Below are positions 42,335 to 51,264 of a stretch of DNA of 57,065 nt, one piece after another. The DNA is from Natrialba hulunbeirensis JCM 10989 (GTDB lineage Archaea > Halobacteriota > Halobacteria > Halobacteriales > Natrialbaceae), in contig NZ_AOIM01000012.1 of the NCBI RefSeq assembly GCF_000337575.1, positions 72,614 through 129,678 on the forward strand, read 5' to 3'. The position numbers and the translations under genes are program-made. The stretch's first letter is position 1. Each line of letters starts with the position of its first letter. The notes beneath the pieces were generated by a model. The model made no database searches. It saw only the letters and a list, made by a program, of their open reading frames with translations, and was not told the DNA's origin.

Positions 42335-43585
42335 TTATCGCGGCGTTTCGCTCCCCCACTTCTGGAGTGCAGTCCTCAGTTCGGCGTGGTCCTGCGCGTA
42401 CTCCTCGAGTGGGACGCCCTCGAGACTCGCGTCGGTGGCCTGTCGAAGTGCTTTCGCGCCGGCGTGGGTGCCGTCGGGGTGGCCGTGGATGCCGCCGCCG
42501 GCCTGGATGCAGATATCGGTGCCGAGCGCGTCGATGAGTCGGTCGACGACGCCGGGGTGGAGGCCGCCGGAGGCGACGGGGAGGACGGGGTCCAGCCCGT
42601 GGCAGTCGCCGTGGAGCCAGTCGTTGATCCCCGGCGTGTCCTCGTTTGCGAGTTTGCCGAGGCCGGCGGTGCCGGTGTGGATGTGGTCGACGCCGCAGAG
42701 TCGGGCGATTTGCGCGATGACACGCATCGAGACGCCGTGGTGGTCCATGCGATCGAAGGCGGCGTGCATGGCCCGGTGGGCGTGAATCGCGAGTCCGTGT
42801 TTCTCACATCGGTCGCGGACGCTCTGGACGGCCGACCAGCCACAGGTGATGATGTCGACCATCACGAAGCCCCCGCCGTGTTCGGCCACGAGGTCGACGC
42901 GCTCTACCATCTCGTTCGTCTCCGCGGTGACGTTCACGAGGTAGTCCTTTCGCTCGCCGACGTCCTCCTCAACGCGGTCACGAGCGGCGAGGCTCTCCGC
43001 GAGGCGGTCCTCGAACGGGTTGAACTCCTGGTCGGTGAGGTTCTCGTCGTCCTTCAGCAGGTCGACGCCACCGCGCCAGGCCTCTTCGCCGACGCGGACG
43101 TGAGCGTCCGTCGAGAGACCCACTTTGGGTTTCGGGACGGTGGCCAGAATCGGCCGGTCGCCCGCGTCGAGTTTCTCGCGCGCAACGCTTGTGCCGAACT
43201 GCGGGCCGGGGAACCCCGACGTAATCGACCCGGGCCACTCGCAGTCCTCGAGTCGGATCGCGTCGACGGCCTTCATGCCCATGATGTTCCCCGCGATACA
43301 GGAGAGGATCTGTGGCATGCTGCCCGCCTCGAACAGTTCCGCGGGATAGGCAACGGTGATCTCGTCGCCGTCGATTCCGCAGGCGACCGCGCCGAGATGG
43401 GTCAGTTCGTCCTCGTCGACGTGCAAGGCGGCCCAGGTGCCGTTTGAGGACTCCGAGGCGACGCGGCTCGCGGCGGCTTCCATCGACATGTCCTCGGCTG
43501 GGTCGATGGTGAAGGTACAGACGAGGTCAGTCGAATCGGGGTCGTACTCGCGGTCGAGGAAATCGTCGTACTCGATGCCAGTCAT
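42335..43585 (-). CDS. rbcL: Form III ribulose-bisphosphate carboxylase
   Basis: Archaeal form III RuBisCO (416 residues), which in haloarchaea works with AMP phosphorylase and ribose-1,5-bisphosphate isomerase to turn nucleotide ribose into 3-phosphoglycerate, with CO2 fixed. All catalytic residues can be found: TVPKPKVGLS (Lys175/177 type), carbamylated Lys in DLLKDDENL, His in HAHRAMHAA, loop 6 GTAGLGKLANED and ASGGLHPG. The start at 43585 (MTGIEYDDFLD) is preferred because a TATA-like CTATTAG (43615-43621) lies about 30-36 bases upstream; an ATG at 43600 is also possible. The partner genes of the AMP pathway are not in the window. Confidence 0.95.
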   Translation of the reverse strand: MTGIEYDDFLDREYDPDSTDLVCTFTIDPAEDMSMEAAASRVASESSNGTWAALHVDEDELTHLGAVACGIDGDEITVAYPAELFEAGSMPQILSCIAGNIMGMKAVDAIRLEDCEWPGSITSGFPGPQFGTSVAREKLDAGDRPILATVPKPKVGLSTDAHVRVGEEAWRGGVDLLKDDENLTDQEFNPFEDRLAESLAARDRVEEDVGERKDYLVNVTAETNEMVERVDLVAEHGGGFVMVDIITCGWSAVQSVRDRCEKHGLAIHAHRAMHAAFDRMDHHGVSMRVIAQIARLCGVDHIHTGTAGLGKLANEDTPGINDWLHGDCHGLDPVLPVASGGLHPGVVDRLIDALGTDICIQAGGGIHGHPDGTHAGAKALRQATDASLEGVPLEEYAQDHAELRTALQKWGSETPR

Positions 43586-43849
43586 GGTAGTCCTTGACAT
43601 TCATCGCGGTGACTAATAGTGTTTGCGCGGATTTCGCTGACTGAAGTCAGCTACCGGAGACGACCCATTACTCCCGTCCCACACCCCGAGACGGGATGAA
43701 TCGGCAGAAAGTGACCATTCGTCCACCTGTCTGTCGCAATCTGGGCGTTAGCGGCCAGTACACTAATACGGTACGTCTCATCTCGAACGTGACAGGAAAA
43801 ATTGCAAAAATTAATTAGCTGTTATAATACATTGAGAATGTGAGCGTGC
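43586..43849. promoter_or_regulatory. Divergent promoters of rbcL and the acidic protein
   Basis: 264 bases. CTATTAG (43615-43621) serves rbcL; GTTATAATAC (43822-43831), 20-28 bases before 43850, serves the acidic protein gene as a leaderless promoter. Nothing else is recognised. Confidence 0.5.
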
Positions 43850-44728
43850 ATGACCGATAGTACGATCGACGACAACGCGGGGGATGGCGGCGTCGACGTC
43901 GGCGGGCACGGGACGGATCTCTTCGGTGAGATGACCGACGACGTGTTCGATGAGCCGGCAGTCGATGAGGACGAGACCAGACGACACGACAGTGAGACCG
44001 GCGACGATGGAACAGCGACGGCCGAGGAGACCGACAGCGCCGGCGAAACCAGCACTGACACCACCACTGGGACCAGCGACGGCGTCGCCGACCAGACCGC
44101 AGCTTCCGTCTTCGGCCAGCTCAAAGGCGACGACGAGTCTGCCGTCGACGACGTACTCGACGACGACAGCCCGGACGATATCATCGCGACCGCCGACGAA
44201 GAGCCTGATGAGCACCCCGACGACGACATCGAGGACCTCCTCGCAGATGAGGAGGAACTCGAGAAGCTGTTGCTCACAGGACGGACAAAAGCACAGGAGT
44301 TCCTCTGGGTCGAGACGGATGCGTCGGCGGGAGACGAAGCCGAAGCCGAAGCCGAAGACGAAGACGCGGACGCTGAATTAGAATCCGAGACGGGAACAGT
44401 GGGCGGAGCCGAGACAGCAACTGACGCACCTGCCACGGACGAATCGGTCGATGCACACGCCGACGCTGCCGACGCGCCTGCTGACTCCCCGCGAGTCGTC
44501 GACGACGGTCCGATCACGGACCGCGGTGCCGACGAGACGGGCGACGAGCGTGTTGTCGACGAATCTGCAGATACCGATCCTGACGCCGATGCCGATGCCG
44601 ACGCTGGCCCCGATCGAGCCGCCGATACTGAGACAGACGACGCTGACGCCGACACCGACGCTACCGACGACACAGACACCGATGGCGTCGTCGCCCGCCT
44701 CCGCGCCACCGTCGGCAATCTCTTCTGA
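43850..44728 (+). CDS. Very acidic low-complexity protein, unknown
   Basis: A 292-residue protein, mostly Asp, Glu, Ala and Thr. There is a short structured-looking segment at about 83-160 (ASVFGQLKGDDESAVDDVLD, DIIATADEEPDEHPDDDIED, LLADEEELEKLLLTGRTKAQ), which could form helices. The start and end (MTDSTIDDNAG; VVARLRATVGNLF) look like short motifs, the C-terminal one amphipathic and possibly membrane- or protein-binding. No family is recognised. A clear TATA box at 43822-43831 supports the gene being real. It is divergent from rbcL. Confidence 0.65.
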   Translation: MTDSTIDDNAGDGGVDVGGHGTDLFGEMTDDVFDEPAVDEDETRRHDSETGDDGTATAEETDSAGETSTDTTTGTSDGVADQTAASVFGQLKGDDESAVDDVLDDDSPDDIIATADEEPDEHPDDDIEDLLADEEELEKLLLTGRTKAQEFLWVETDASAGDEAEAEAEDEDADAELESETGTVGGAETATDAPATDESVDAHADAADAPADSPRVVDDGPITDRGADETGDERVVDESADTDPDADADADAGPDRAADTETDDADADTDATDDTDTDGVVARLRATVGNLF

Positions 44729-45063
44729 TCGCTATCGAGTTCTAGCACGAACACGCATCGCTACTCGAGTTCCCCACTACTACGGTTCACTGGCAGCAGT
44801 AGCAGAGCAAAATCTCGAACTGAGATATCTAATTCTCGCCGCGGTGGCTGCCAGCGTCGGTTAGCTCGACTCCTTCGAAATCGCTTCCACCATGGGAAGT
44901 CGGATGTGAACCGAACAACTGCAACCGCTGTGTGGCGGTAGCACCAACTGCAATCGGTGTGGGCGGCAGTACCGTGAGCGGGCTGTGACTGATAACTGCT
45001 ATCAGTTGACATCTAGAGCGAGGACCGAATACACCTTTAAGCGCAGGGATGGCGCGTGTTACC
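44729..45063. other. Non-coding region with short repeat and leaderless promoter
   Basis: 335 bases. A 28-29-base direct repeat lies at 44917-44973. CCTTTAAGCG-type sequence at about 45033-45042 is the TATA element for the gene at 45064. No gene is seen; an open frame at 44451-44864 is a shadow of the acidic protein gene. Confidence 0.5.
44917..44973. repeat. Imperfect direct repeat, two units of 28-29 bases
   Basis: AACTGCAACCGCTGTGTGGC-type unit (44917-44945) and AACTGCAATCGGTGTGGGCG-type unit (44946-44973) are adjacent and differ at about six positions. Only two units, no spacer. Confidence 0.7.
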
Positions 45064-45354
45064 ATGGGGAAAGAATACCGCACGACGCCTCACCCACCGG
45101 AAGAGCCCACAGAACAGAGCATCACTGATGCGAGCGAGTCGGTGACGGCGGTGCGACGCGGCGCCTGGGTTGCAACCTCGTCGCTGTTCGGTCTGGCGTT
45201 CCTCGTCGTCGCGCTGATGCAGGTGACGCGCCTGTTTGCGACGTCCTCACCCTACAGCGGATTCGGTGTCGTCGATGGGTTCGTGATCGGTGTCGTCGTG
45301 CTCGCATTTATTGCGGGACTGGTCATCGGCCGTCGCGAACTCGTGTCAGCATAG
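45064..45354 (+). CDS. Two-helix membrane protein, unknown
   Basis: 96 residues: a polar N-tail (TPHPPEEPTEQSITDASESV), then helix TSSLFGLAFLVVALMQVTRL and helix GFVIGVVVLAFIAGLVIG. The ATG at 45064 (MGKEYRTT) is preferred over 45049 because the TTTAAG element lies about 25-30 bases before it, as for a leaderless mRNA. No family is recognised. Confidence 0.68.
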   Translation: MGKEYRTTPHPPEEPTEQSITDASESVTAVRRGAWVATSSLFGLAFLVVALMQVTRLFATSSPYSGFGVVDGFVIGVVVLAFIAGLVIGRRELVSA

Positions 45355-45432
45355 ACCAGCAATAGTACCCAAGATCGAATTCGGGTGACTGAACCCGCAA
45401 CTCTGTTTTGACGGCGGACGAGGCGTTGACGA

Positions 45433-45476
45433 GCGAGCGCCGAACGAGCGACAAGCGAGCGCCGAACGAGCAACGA
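45433..45476. repeat. 22-bp tandem repeat upstream of the methyltransferase
   Basis: GCGAGCGCCGAACGAGCGACAA-like unit twice in tandem (45433-45454, 45455-45476; four mismatches at the end of the unit), about 65-110 bases before the methyltransferase start. Confidence 0.75.
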
Positions 45477-45540
45477 GCGCGGTGGTCGCAGACGAGCACA
45501 AACGCAGCTTTGACACGGGGTGGGTCTCCATTGGTAGCTA

Positions 45541-46533
45541 ATGAGTACAGACGTGGATTTGCGGGAGTTCGTCCCCGACAGCTGCGCGGACCTGCTCGAG
45601 CACACTGACGGGGAGCTGAAGTCTGCACTCCCCGAACTCGCGCGGGACAGGGGACGAATGGGGGAGGTAGACCAGGCCGTCAACGCGCTCCCGTCACATC
45701 ACGAACTCCACCGCGGCGACGCGCGGGATCTGTCGATGGTGCCCGACGAGAGCATCGAACTCGTCGTTACCTCGCCGCCGTACTTCGATATCAAAGACTA
45801 CGAGAACGGCACCGGCGGCGAGGATCAGTTGGGAGATATCGGGGGGTACGAGGCGTTCAACGACGAGATCGACCGTGTCTGGGAACAGTGCTACGAGAAG
45901 CTCGTCCCCGGCGGCCGTATGTGCATCGTCGTCGGCGACGTACTTCGCTCGCGAAGCGACCACGGCCGCCACCGCGTGCTCCCGCTGCACGCCACCATTC
46001 AGGAGCGCTGTACCGACATCGGCTTCGACAACCTCGCGCCGATCATCTGGTACAAGATCGGCAACTCGAGTCTCGAAGCCGGGGGCAACGCGCGCTTTCT
46101 CGGCAAACCGTACGAACCCGGTGCCGTCATCAAAAACGATATCGAGTACATCCTGCTCTTTCGCAAACCCGGCGACTACCGCTCGCCGACTGTCGCAGAG
46201 CGCATCCTGAGCTTAATCGAGGCCGACCGCCACCAGACGATGTTCCGCCAGCTCTGGACCGACATCACCGGCGAAGCACAGACCGACCACCCCGCGCCCT
46301 ACCCCGCATCGCTCGCCGAACGGCTCATCCGCATGTTCTCGTTCGTCCGCGACACCGTCCTCGACCCGTTCGCCGGCTCCGGCTCGACGGCCGTCGGCGC
46401 GACCCGCTGTGGCCGGGACTCGATTTCGGTCGAACTCGAGGAGGACTACTTCGAAATCGCGAAGCGACGGGTCGAACGCGAGCGGGGGACGCTGACGAAT
46501 TATCGGAACGTGTCGGTGGAGACGTTTCGGTAG
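45541..46533 (+). CDS. zim: Orphan beta-class DNA methyltransferase, probably CTAG-specific (Zim type)
   Basis: A 330-residue amino-methyltransferase. The catalytic motif TSPPY (77-81) comes before the AdoMet-binding motif DPFAGSGST (275-283), the beta-class order; SPPY suggests N4-cytosine. The insert YFDIKDYENGTGGEDQLGDI and the size agree with the haloarchaeal orphan methylase that modifies CTAG (called Zim; HVO_0794 in Haloferax). No restriction gene lies nearby. CTAG is a rare word in such genomes. The specificity is inferred from memory of the family and not shown here. It converges with sucD. Confidence 0.8.
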   Translation: MSTDVDLREFVPDSCADLLEHTDGELKSALPELARDRGRMGEVDQAVNALPSHHELHRGDARDLSMVPDESIELVVTSPPYFDIKDYENGTGGEDQLGDIGGYEAFNDEIDRVWEQCYEKLVPGGRMCIVVGDVLRSRSDHGRHRVLPLHATIQERCTDIGFDNLAPIIWYKIGNSSLEAGGNARFLGKPYEPGAVIKNDIEYILLFRKPGDYRSPTVAERILSLIEADRHQTMFRQLWTDITGEAQTDHPAPYPASLAERLIRMFSFVRDTVLDPFAGSGSTAVGATRCGRDSISVELEEDYFEIAKRRVERERGTLTNYRNVSVETFR

Positions 46534-46548
46534 CCAGAGTGGCGTCCA

Positions 46549-46566
46549 GACTCGCGGACGCGAGTC
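46549..46566. terminator. Hairpin between convergent methyltransferase and sucD
   Basis: GACTCGC-GGAC-GCGAGTC, perfect 7-bp stem with 4-base loop, in the 83-base gap between the two stop codons. Could end or protect both transcripts; there is no T-run. Confidence 0.4.
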
Positions 46567-46616
46567 GAACGGGACGGCAGAACACGAAAACCGCAAAACG
46601 GAGCGTGTGCCCGCGC

Positions 46617-47489
46617 TCAGGCGAGGAACTCTTCGATGTGGTCTGCGACTTCTTCCGGCGTGTCGCCGACGGGGACGCCGGCGTCGTTCAGTGCCGAGAT
46701 CTTGCTCTCTGCGGTGCCGGTCCCGGAGCCGGAGACGATTGCGCCGGCGTGGCCCATACGCTTTCCTGGCGGTGCCGTACGGCCGGCGATGAAGCCAGCG
46801 ACCGGCGTGTCGACGTGCTCGTCGATGAACGCCGCTGCCTCTTCTTCGTCTTCGCCGCCGATCTCGCCGCACATGACGATGGCTTCCGTCTCGTCGTCGT
46901 TCTCGAAGAGTTCGAGTGCGTCGACGAAGTCGGTGCCGATGATCGGGTCGCCGCCGATACCGATGGCAGTGGTCTGCCCGATGCCGCGGTTGGTCAGGTT
47001 GTCAACGACCTGGTAGGTCAACGTCCCGGAGCGCGAGACGAGACCGACCTTCCCCTCGGAGAAGATGTTGCCGGGGAGAATACCGAGCTTTGCCTCGCCG
47101 GGCGTAATGAGGCCGGGGCAGTTCGGGCCGACGAGTCGGGTGTCGGTTTCCGAGAGACGCTTGTTGACCTTCGCCATGTCCTGGGTCGGGATGCCCTCCG
47201 TGATCGCGACGGCGAGATCGAGGTCGGAGTCGAGTGCCTCGAAGATGGCATCGCCCGCGAACGCCGGCGGGACGAAGATGACCGAGGTGTCGGCGTTCTC
47301 CTCCTCGACGGCCTCGTGGACCGTGTCGTAGACCGGCACGCCGGCGGCCTCCTGACCGCCCTTGCCGGGAACCGCACCGGCGACGACGTTGGTGCCGTAC
47401 TCCATCATCTGTTCGGCGTGGAACTTGCCTTCCCCGCCCGTAATTCCCTGTACCACGACGCGCGTGTCGTCGTCGACTAGCACACTCAT
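46617..47489 (-). CDS. sucD: Succinate-CoA ligase (ADP-forming) alpha subunit
   Basis: Alpha subunit (290 residues) of succinyl-CoA synthetase: the phosphohistidine is His247 in [11 protein letters not shown], with [15 protein letters not shown] near residue 14-28 for CoA binding and [17 protein letters not shown] as family mark. It acts in the TCA cycle (succinyl-CoA + ADP + Pi to succinate + ATP + CoA). The ATG overlaps the TAA stop of sucC (TAATG), so translation is coupled. It follows sucC directly on the minus strand. Confidence 0.97.
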   Translation of the reverse strand: MSVLVDDDTRVVVQGITGGEGKFHAEQMMEYGTNVVAGAVPGKGGQEAAGVPVYDTVHEAVEEENADTSVIFVPPAFAGDAIFEALDSDLDLAVAITEGIPTQDMAKVNKRLSETDTRLVGPNCPGLITPGEAKLGILPGNIFSEGKVGLVSRSGTLTYQVVDNLTNRGIGQTTAIGIGGDPIIGTDFVDALELFENDDETEAIVMCGEIGGEDEEEAAAFIDEHVDTPVAGFIAGRTAPPGKRMGHAGAIVSGSGTGTAESKISALNDAGVPVGDTPEEVADHIEEFLA

Positions 47490-48646
47490 TATTCGTTCAC
47501 CTCCTCGGCGTACGCGACGGTACGCTCGACCGCGTCCTCGAGTGTCTGTTCGACAGTCACGAGGTCTTCGTTCAGAATCTCCATGCCTTCCTCCCAGTTA
47601 GTGCCGGCGAGACGGACGACGACCGGCTTCGGGATTTCGTCGAACTGCTCGAGTGCCTCGTTGATCCCCTTGGCGACCTCGTCGCCGCGGGTGATGCCGC
47701 CGAAGATGTTGAAGACGACGCTGTCGACGTTGTCGTCGGAGAAGACCATATCAAGCGCGTTCGCGATGCGGGCTGCCTTCGCGCCACCGCCGACGTCCAA
47801 GAAGTTCGCTGGCTCGCCGCCGTAGTAGTCGACGAGGTCGAGCGTGGTCATCACGAGACCGGCACCGTTGCCGATGATACCGACGTTGCCCTCGAGTCGG
47901 ACGTAGTCGAAGCCGTACTCGTCTGCCTTCTGCTCGAGTTCGTCGCCGCCGCTTGCGGCTTCTTCTTCCATTTCCGCTAACTCGGGCTGGCGGAAGAGGG
48001 CGTCTTCGTCGATGTTCATGACGGCGTCGGCTGCGATGACGTCGTCCTCAGCCGTGACCATCAGCGGGTTGATTTCGGTGTCGGAGCCGTCGCGGCTCTC
48101 CCAGAGATCGTAGAGGGTGGTGAGAACGCTCGCGACGTCGTTGGCGACGCTCTTGTCGACGCCGGCGTCGTAGACGGCCTTGCGGGCCTGGAAGGGATGC
48201 ATGCCGAACGCGGGGTCGATATGCTCGCGGGCGATCGCGTCGGGGTCCTCCTCGGCGACCTCCTCGATGTTGACACCGCCCTTCGTCGAGACCATGGCGA
48301 CGGGCTTGCCCTCGCCGCGGTCCATCGTGATGCCGACGTAGAGTTCGTCGGTGAAGTCGACCGCTTCCTCGACGAGAACCTGTCCGACGTGGTAGCCCTT
48401 GAGGTCCATACCAATGATGGATTCGGCGGCCTCACGGGCCTCCTCCTCGTTCTCGACGAGTTCGATCCCGCCGGCCTTGCCGCGGCCGCCGACCTGTACC
48501 TGCGCCTTGACTGCGACTGGATACCCGATCTCCTCGGCCGCGGTCAGTACACCGTCGACGTCAGAGGCGAGTTGGGACGACGGCGTGGGGACGCCGGCGT
48601 CGGCGAAGACCTGCTTCGCCTGGTACTCGTGCAGTTTCATAGCCAT
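47489..48646 (-). CDS. sucC: Succinate-CoA ligase (ADP-forming) beta subunit
   Basis: Beta subunit (385 residues) with an ATP-grasp fold: [19 protein letters not shown] at the start, the nucleotide loop [19 protein letters not shown] (about 46-64), [19 protein letters not shown] with metal ligands (about 190-208), and the phosphate site [16 protein letters not shown] followed by [16 protein letters not shown]. It forms the alpha/beta pair with sucD, which overlaps by one base. A TATA-like CTTAAAT at 48669-48675 is 23-29 bases before the ATG, indicating a leaderless mRNA. A second ATG two codons later is also possible. Confidence 0.97.
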   Translation of the reverse strand: MAMKLHEYQAKQVFADAGVPTPSSQLASDVDGVLTAAEEIGYPVAVKAQVQVGGRGKAGGIELVENEEEAREAAESIIGMDLKGYHVGQVLVEEAVDFTDELYVGITMDRGEGKPVAMVSTKGGVNIEEVAEEDPDAIAREHIDPAFGMHPFQARKAVYDAGVDKSVANDVASVLTTLYDLWESRDGSDTEINPLMVTAEDDVIAADAVMNIDEDALFRQPELAEMEEEAASGGDELEQKADEYGFDYVRLEGNVGIIGNGAGLVMTTLDLVDYYGGEPANFLDVGGGAKAARIANALDMVFSDDNVDSVVFNIFGGITRGDEVAKGINEALEQFDEIPKPVVVRLAGTNWEEGMEILNEDLVTVEQTLEDAVERTVAYAEEVNE

Positions 48647-48923
48647 TCGAACGGCCGTTCTGACCTTGCTTAAATCCTGTTAGTTTCCACTCGCGGCGTG
48701 ATATCTGCCTGTTACGTGGACCACGACTGTCTCGGGCACACGGCAGCACCAGCCCACACAGACCGCGGACCGAAGGGTTTGACTCCCGACGGACCCAAAC
48801 GTACTCCGTGTTCACACCAGCTGTCTCGGCAGTGTCGACATCGATTCCTCGGGCGACGGCGTCCGATCCGACGACAGCCCCACCCCACCAACCCACACCC
48901 GCCACTCCCGGCGAAGGGCACCC
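48647..48923. promoter_or_regulatory. Divergent promoters of sucCD and the UbiA gene
   Basis: 277 bases. CTTAAAT (48669-48675) serves sucC. No clear TATA box is seen close to the GTG of the UbiA gene; the last 100 bases are C-rich. Confidence 0.4.
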
Positions 48924-49805
48924 GTGACCACCTCGACCCCCACTGACACCGACACCGACAGCGTCGACCGCTGGCGCTCGTCGCTCACGCGCGCACTCGA
49001 GTTACTCGTCCACAGCAACCTCTTCATCTCGCTGGCGACGATGAGCGTCGTCGTGACGACGGCGCTGCTCGTCGGCCTTCCCATCGAGGCGCTGCCGCTG
49101 TTCATCGTCTTCGCGGTGACGATGTTCGTCTACACCGTCAACCGACTCACCGACCTCGCGGAGGACGAAGCAAACATGCCCGACCGGGCGGCGCTAACGC
49201 GCCGATACGGCCGGCTCTGGCTCGCAGTCGGCGCTGGACTGTACCTGCTCGCGATCGTCGCCGCCGTCGCCGCCGGCGTTCCAGGCGCCGGCTACATGCT
49301 CATCCCGCTGCTCGTCGCCGCGGCGTACTCGAGTGGCCTGAAGCAAGTATTTTTGATAAAAAACATCGTCGTCGGCCTGGCCTGGGGACTGTTGCCTCTT
49401 GGGGTGGGCTACTACTATCAGCAGCTCTGGACCGTCGAGGTCCTGTTTCTGGCAGCCTACGTCACTGCGATGATCACCGTCGCAGCCGTCATCTTCGACC
49501 TCAAGGACATCACGGGGGACCGCGAGGAGGGGATTGCGACCGTGCCGAACGTCTTCGGGCCGCGTTGGACTCGCATCGGAGCGCAGGGCGCGAATATCGT
49601 GATCGCTGCAGTCGTCGTCGCACTCGTGCTAAGCGGGGTGCTCTCGAGTCGGTTCCTGGTCGTGCTCGCGATGAACGCCTACGTTGGGGCGTACATTCCG
49701 TTCGCTGAACCGGAGTACGGACCGCTATACTACGGTTTCATCGTCGACGGCGAACACATTTTTCTCGCTGCCGTCGTCGGTGTGTTCGAGCTGCTCGTCT
49801 GGTGA
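48924..49805 (+). CDS. UbiA-family prenyltransferase
   Basis: A 293-residue membrane enzyme with about eight helices. The two Asp-rich sites for prenyl diphosphate and Mg are VNRLTDLAEDEANM (N-x3-D-x3-D, about 72-85) and FDLKDITGDREEGI (about 191-204). The start is GTG at 48924, with an Asp/Thr-rich tail (TDTDTDSVDRW). Haloarchaeal members act in menaquinone, ether lipid or carotenoid (lycopene elongase) pathways; none of the partner genes is near, so the substrate cannot be decided. Confidence 0.88.
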   Translation: MTTSTPTDTDTDSVDRWRSSLTRALELLVHSNLFISLATMSVVVTTALLVGLPIEALPLFIVFAVTMFVYTVNRLTDLAEDEANMPDRAALTRRYGRLWLAVGAGLYLLAIVAAVAAGVPGAGYMLIPLLVAAAYSSGLKQVFLIKNIVVGLAWGLLPLGVGYYYQQLWTVEVLFLAAYVTAMITVAAVIFDLKDITGDREEGIATVPNVFGPRWTRIGAQGANIVIAAVVVALVLSGVLSSRFLVVLAMNAYVGAYIPFAEPEYGPLYYGFIVDGEHIFLAAVVGVFELLVW

Positions 49806-49915
49806 CTATGCGTTCGGACCGGGTCCCCTAAGAGGCGTGTACTCGAGTGCTCATCGGACCGTGTACGCTTATCTGACCGTGTACTCGAGTGGAGCGTCTG
49901 CAGAAAAACAGTGGC

Positions 49916-50143
49916 TCAGTTCCGATCTGTCGCTGCCCAGTCGCAGTCCTGGCACTTTTGTCCCGTTACGAACTCCGTCACCGACGGCATGTAGCCAACC
50001 TCGAGGACGTTCCCACTACACTCGGGACAGTCCGTCTCGGCCTCGGAGATTTGCTCAGCCTCCATAACGGAGTCGTCTTCGATCAGTTCTGCAAGCGTCT
50101 GTGCGGTCACCATTCGACCCTGAACGACGCGATTTTCGCTCAC
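49916..50143 (-). CDS. Small zinc-ribbon protein (DUF5795-like)
   Basis: 75 residues: VVQGRMVTAQTLAELIEDD helix, then a ribbon with two Cys pairs, DCPECSGNV and KCQDCDWAA. The family DUF5795 is known only from haloarchaea. The start is GTG at 50143; CTTAGG about 25-31 bases upstream is a leaderless promoter candidate. The function is unknown. Confidence 0.75.
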   Translation of the reverse strand: MSENRVVQGRMVTAQTLAELIEDDSVMEAEQISEAETDCPECSGNVLEVGYMPSVTEFVTGQKCQDCDWAATDRN

Positions 50144-50365
50144 GACTACCTATGTGAGCGCGACACTCCTAAGCGTTTTCAGCGCGTCTGAACTGTGTAA
50201 GTGATCTATCGCTGCGAGCGAGACCGCCGAGATTCCGACGGCCGGTGAGGAGATGGCGAGGATTCGCCGCCAAATATGTGCGTTTCGGTGGTAAGAGACG
50301 ACTACTGACCGCTGCCTGTCACTGCGTGCACAACGGTATAAGTCCCATCGACCGTCTGTGACCGC
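50144..50365. promoter_or_regulatory. Divergent promoter region
   Basis: 222 bases. CTTAGG near 50169-50174 serves DUF5795; GGTATAAG at 50334-50341, about 25-32 bases before the ATG at 50366, serves the next gene. No gene is seen between. Confidence 0.45.
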
Positions 50366-50746
50366 ATGGAGACACACTGGGCGACCGTCGACGGCGTTCA
50401 TCTGGAACTGCCGTGTGACTGTACGGTCACAGAGCTCCGCGAGGAACTGCACAAGCCAACGGATGCGGTCCTCGTCGCAGTGACCGGTGATCTCGTATCC
50501 GTCGTCCACGACGACGAGCAGCCGCTTTCGGACTTGATTGCGGGCTGTGCGGATACGTACTACTTCTGGCGAGCCACGGAGCCAACGCGAAACGAGATTC
50601 TTGCCGCACCGGAACTCGAGCATGCGGTCGAAACAGCCACAGACCGAACAGAGGTTGGCGCAGAGACCGGGAACAAGACCAAGACCGGGACCGGGACCGA
50701 AACCGAGAGCGAGACGACGTTCCAGCGCCCCGGAATCGACAACTGA
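50366..50746 (+). CDS. Small haloarchaeal protein, unknown
   Basis: 126 residues. The first 85 are an ordered, beta-grasp-like pattern (METHWATVDGVHLELPCDCT, then TVTELREELHKPTDAVLVAV and GDLVSVVHDDEQPLSDLIAG), the tail Thr/Glu/Gly-rich. The TELREEL...VVHDDEQPLSDL shape resembles ubiquitin-like folds, but this is only an impression. GGTATAAG is in the leaderless promoter position. No function can be given. Confidence 0.65.
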   Translation: METHWATVDGVHLELPCDCTVTELREELHKPTDAVLVAVTGDLVSVVHDDEQPLSDLIAGCADTYYFWRATEPTRNEILAAPELEHAVETATDRTEVGAETGNKTKTGTGTETESETTFQRPGIDN

Positions 50747-51264
50747 ACCCGGTGCGGTTCGGCCAGTACCCTCGCTATCGCAAGAGACACGGGAGCGGTC
50801 TCGGTTCTGAAGTACGATAGTACAGTGTCCGCGGGAGACACGTCAGCGATGGTGAGCGGCAATCCTCCGGAACGACGCAGGATTCAACCAGATTTGACCG
50901 CGGTCTGTACACTTGCAGAGAGCACTGCACAGATTCCAGAAAGTCGACAGCTCCGGCTATAATCGAGGTTGCAATTCGGGCACACAAAATATGGTTACGA
51001 TCACAGTCACGGGTTGCGACTAGATTCGACGGAGTAGGAGGCCCACTGCCGGAGAGAGCGGCTCTCGATCCAGTAGAAACAGTCATTACTCGGTGCTAAA
51101 TGCGTGTTTCTCGTTCGAAATTCAGACAAGTCGAGATTAGTAGGGGAACGATCGAGCCGGTTTATTGTCCAACGAGGACACGTCGCTATCCGGCACAGAG
51201 CGTGTCGATAGTGCGATACCAGCGCTATCCAAGCGAACGCACACTACGGTGACAGGTACACACA
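50747..51264. other. Long non-coding region before the PQQ-cupredoxin gene
   Basis: 518 bases without a convincing gene on either strand. TTTATTGTCC at 51160-51169 may be the promoter for 51265, giving about 70 bases of leader that hold two CGCTATCC copies (51184-51191, 51223-51230). GGTGA at 51249-51253 is a weak ribosome binding site. The first 350 bases hold nothing that I recognise. Confidence 0.4.

Noticed and set aside
45888..47480. 530-codon plus-strand frame, and similar long frames opposite real genes (5611-6837, 41084-42304, 42386-43447, 51343-52599 and others)
   Set aside because: They lie antisense or out of frame to clearly recognised genes, have no family features and show the Arg/Val- or Arg/Pro-rich composition expected from high-GC mirror frames.
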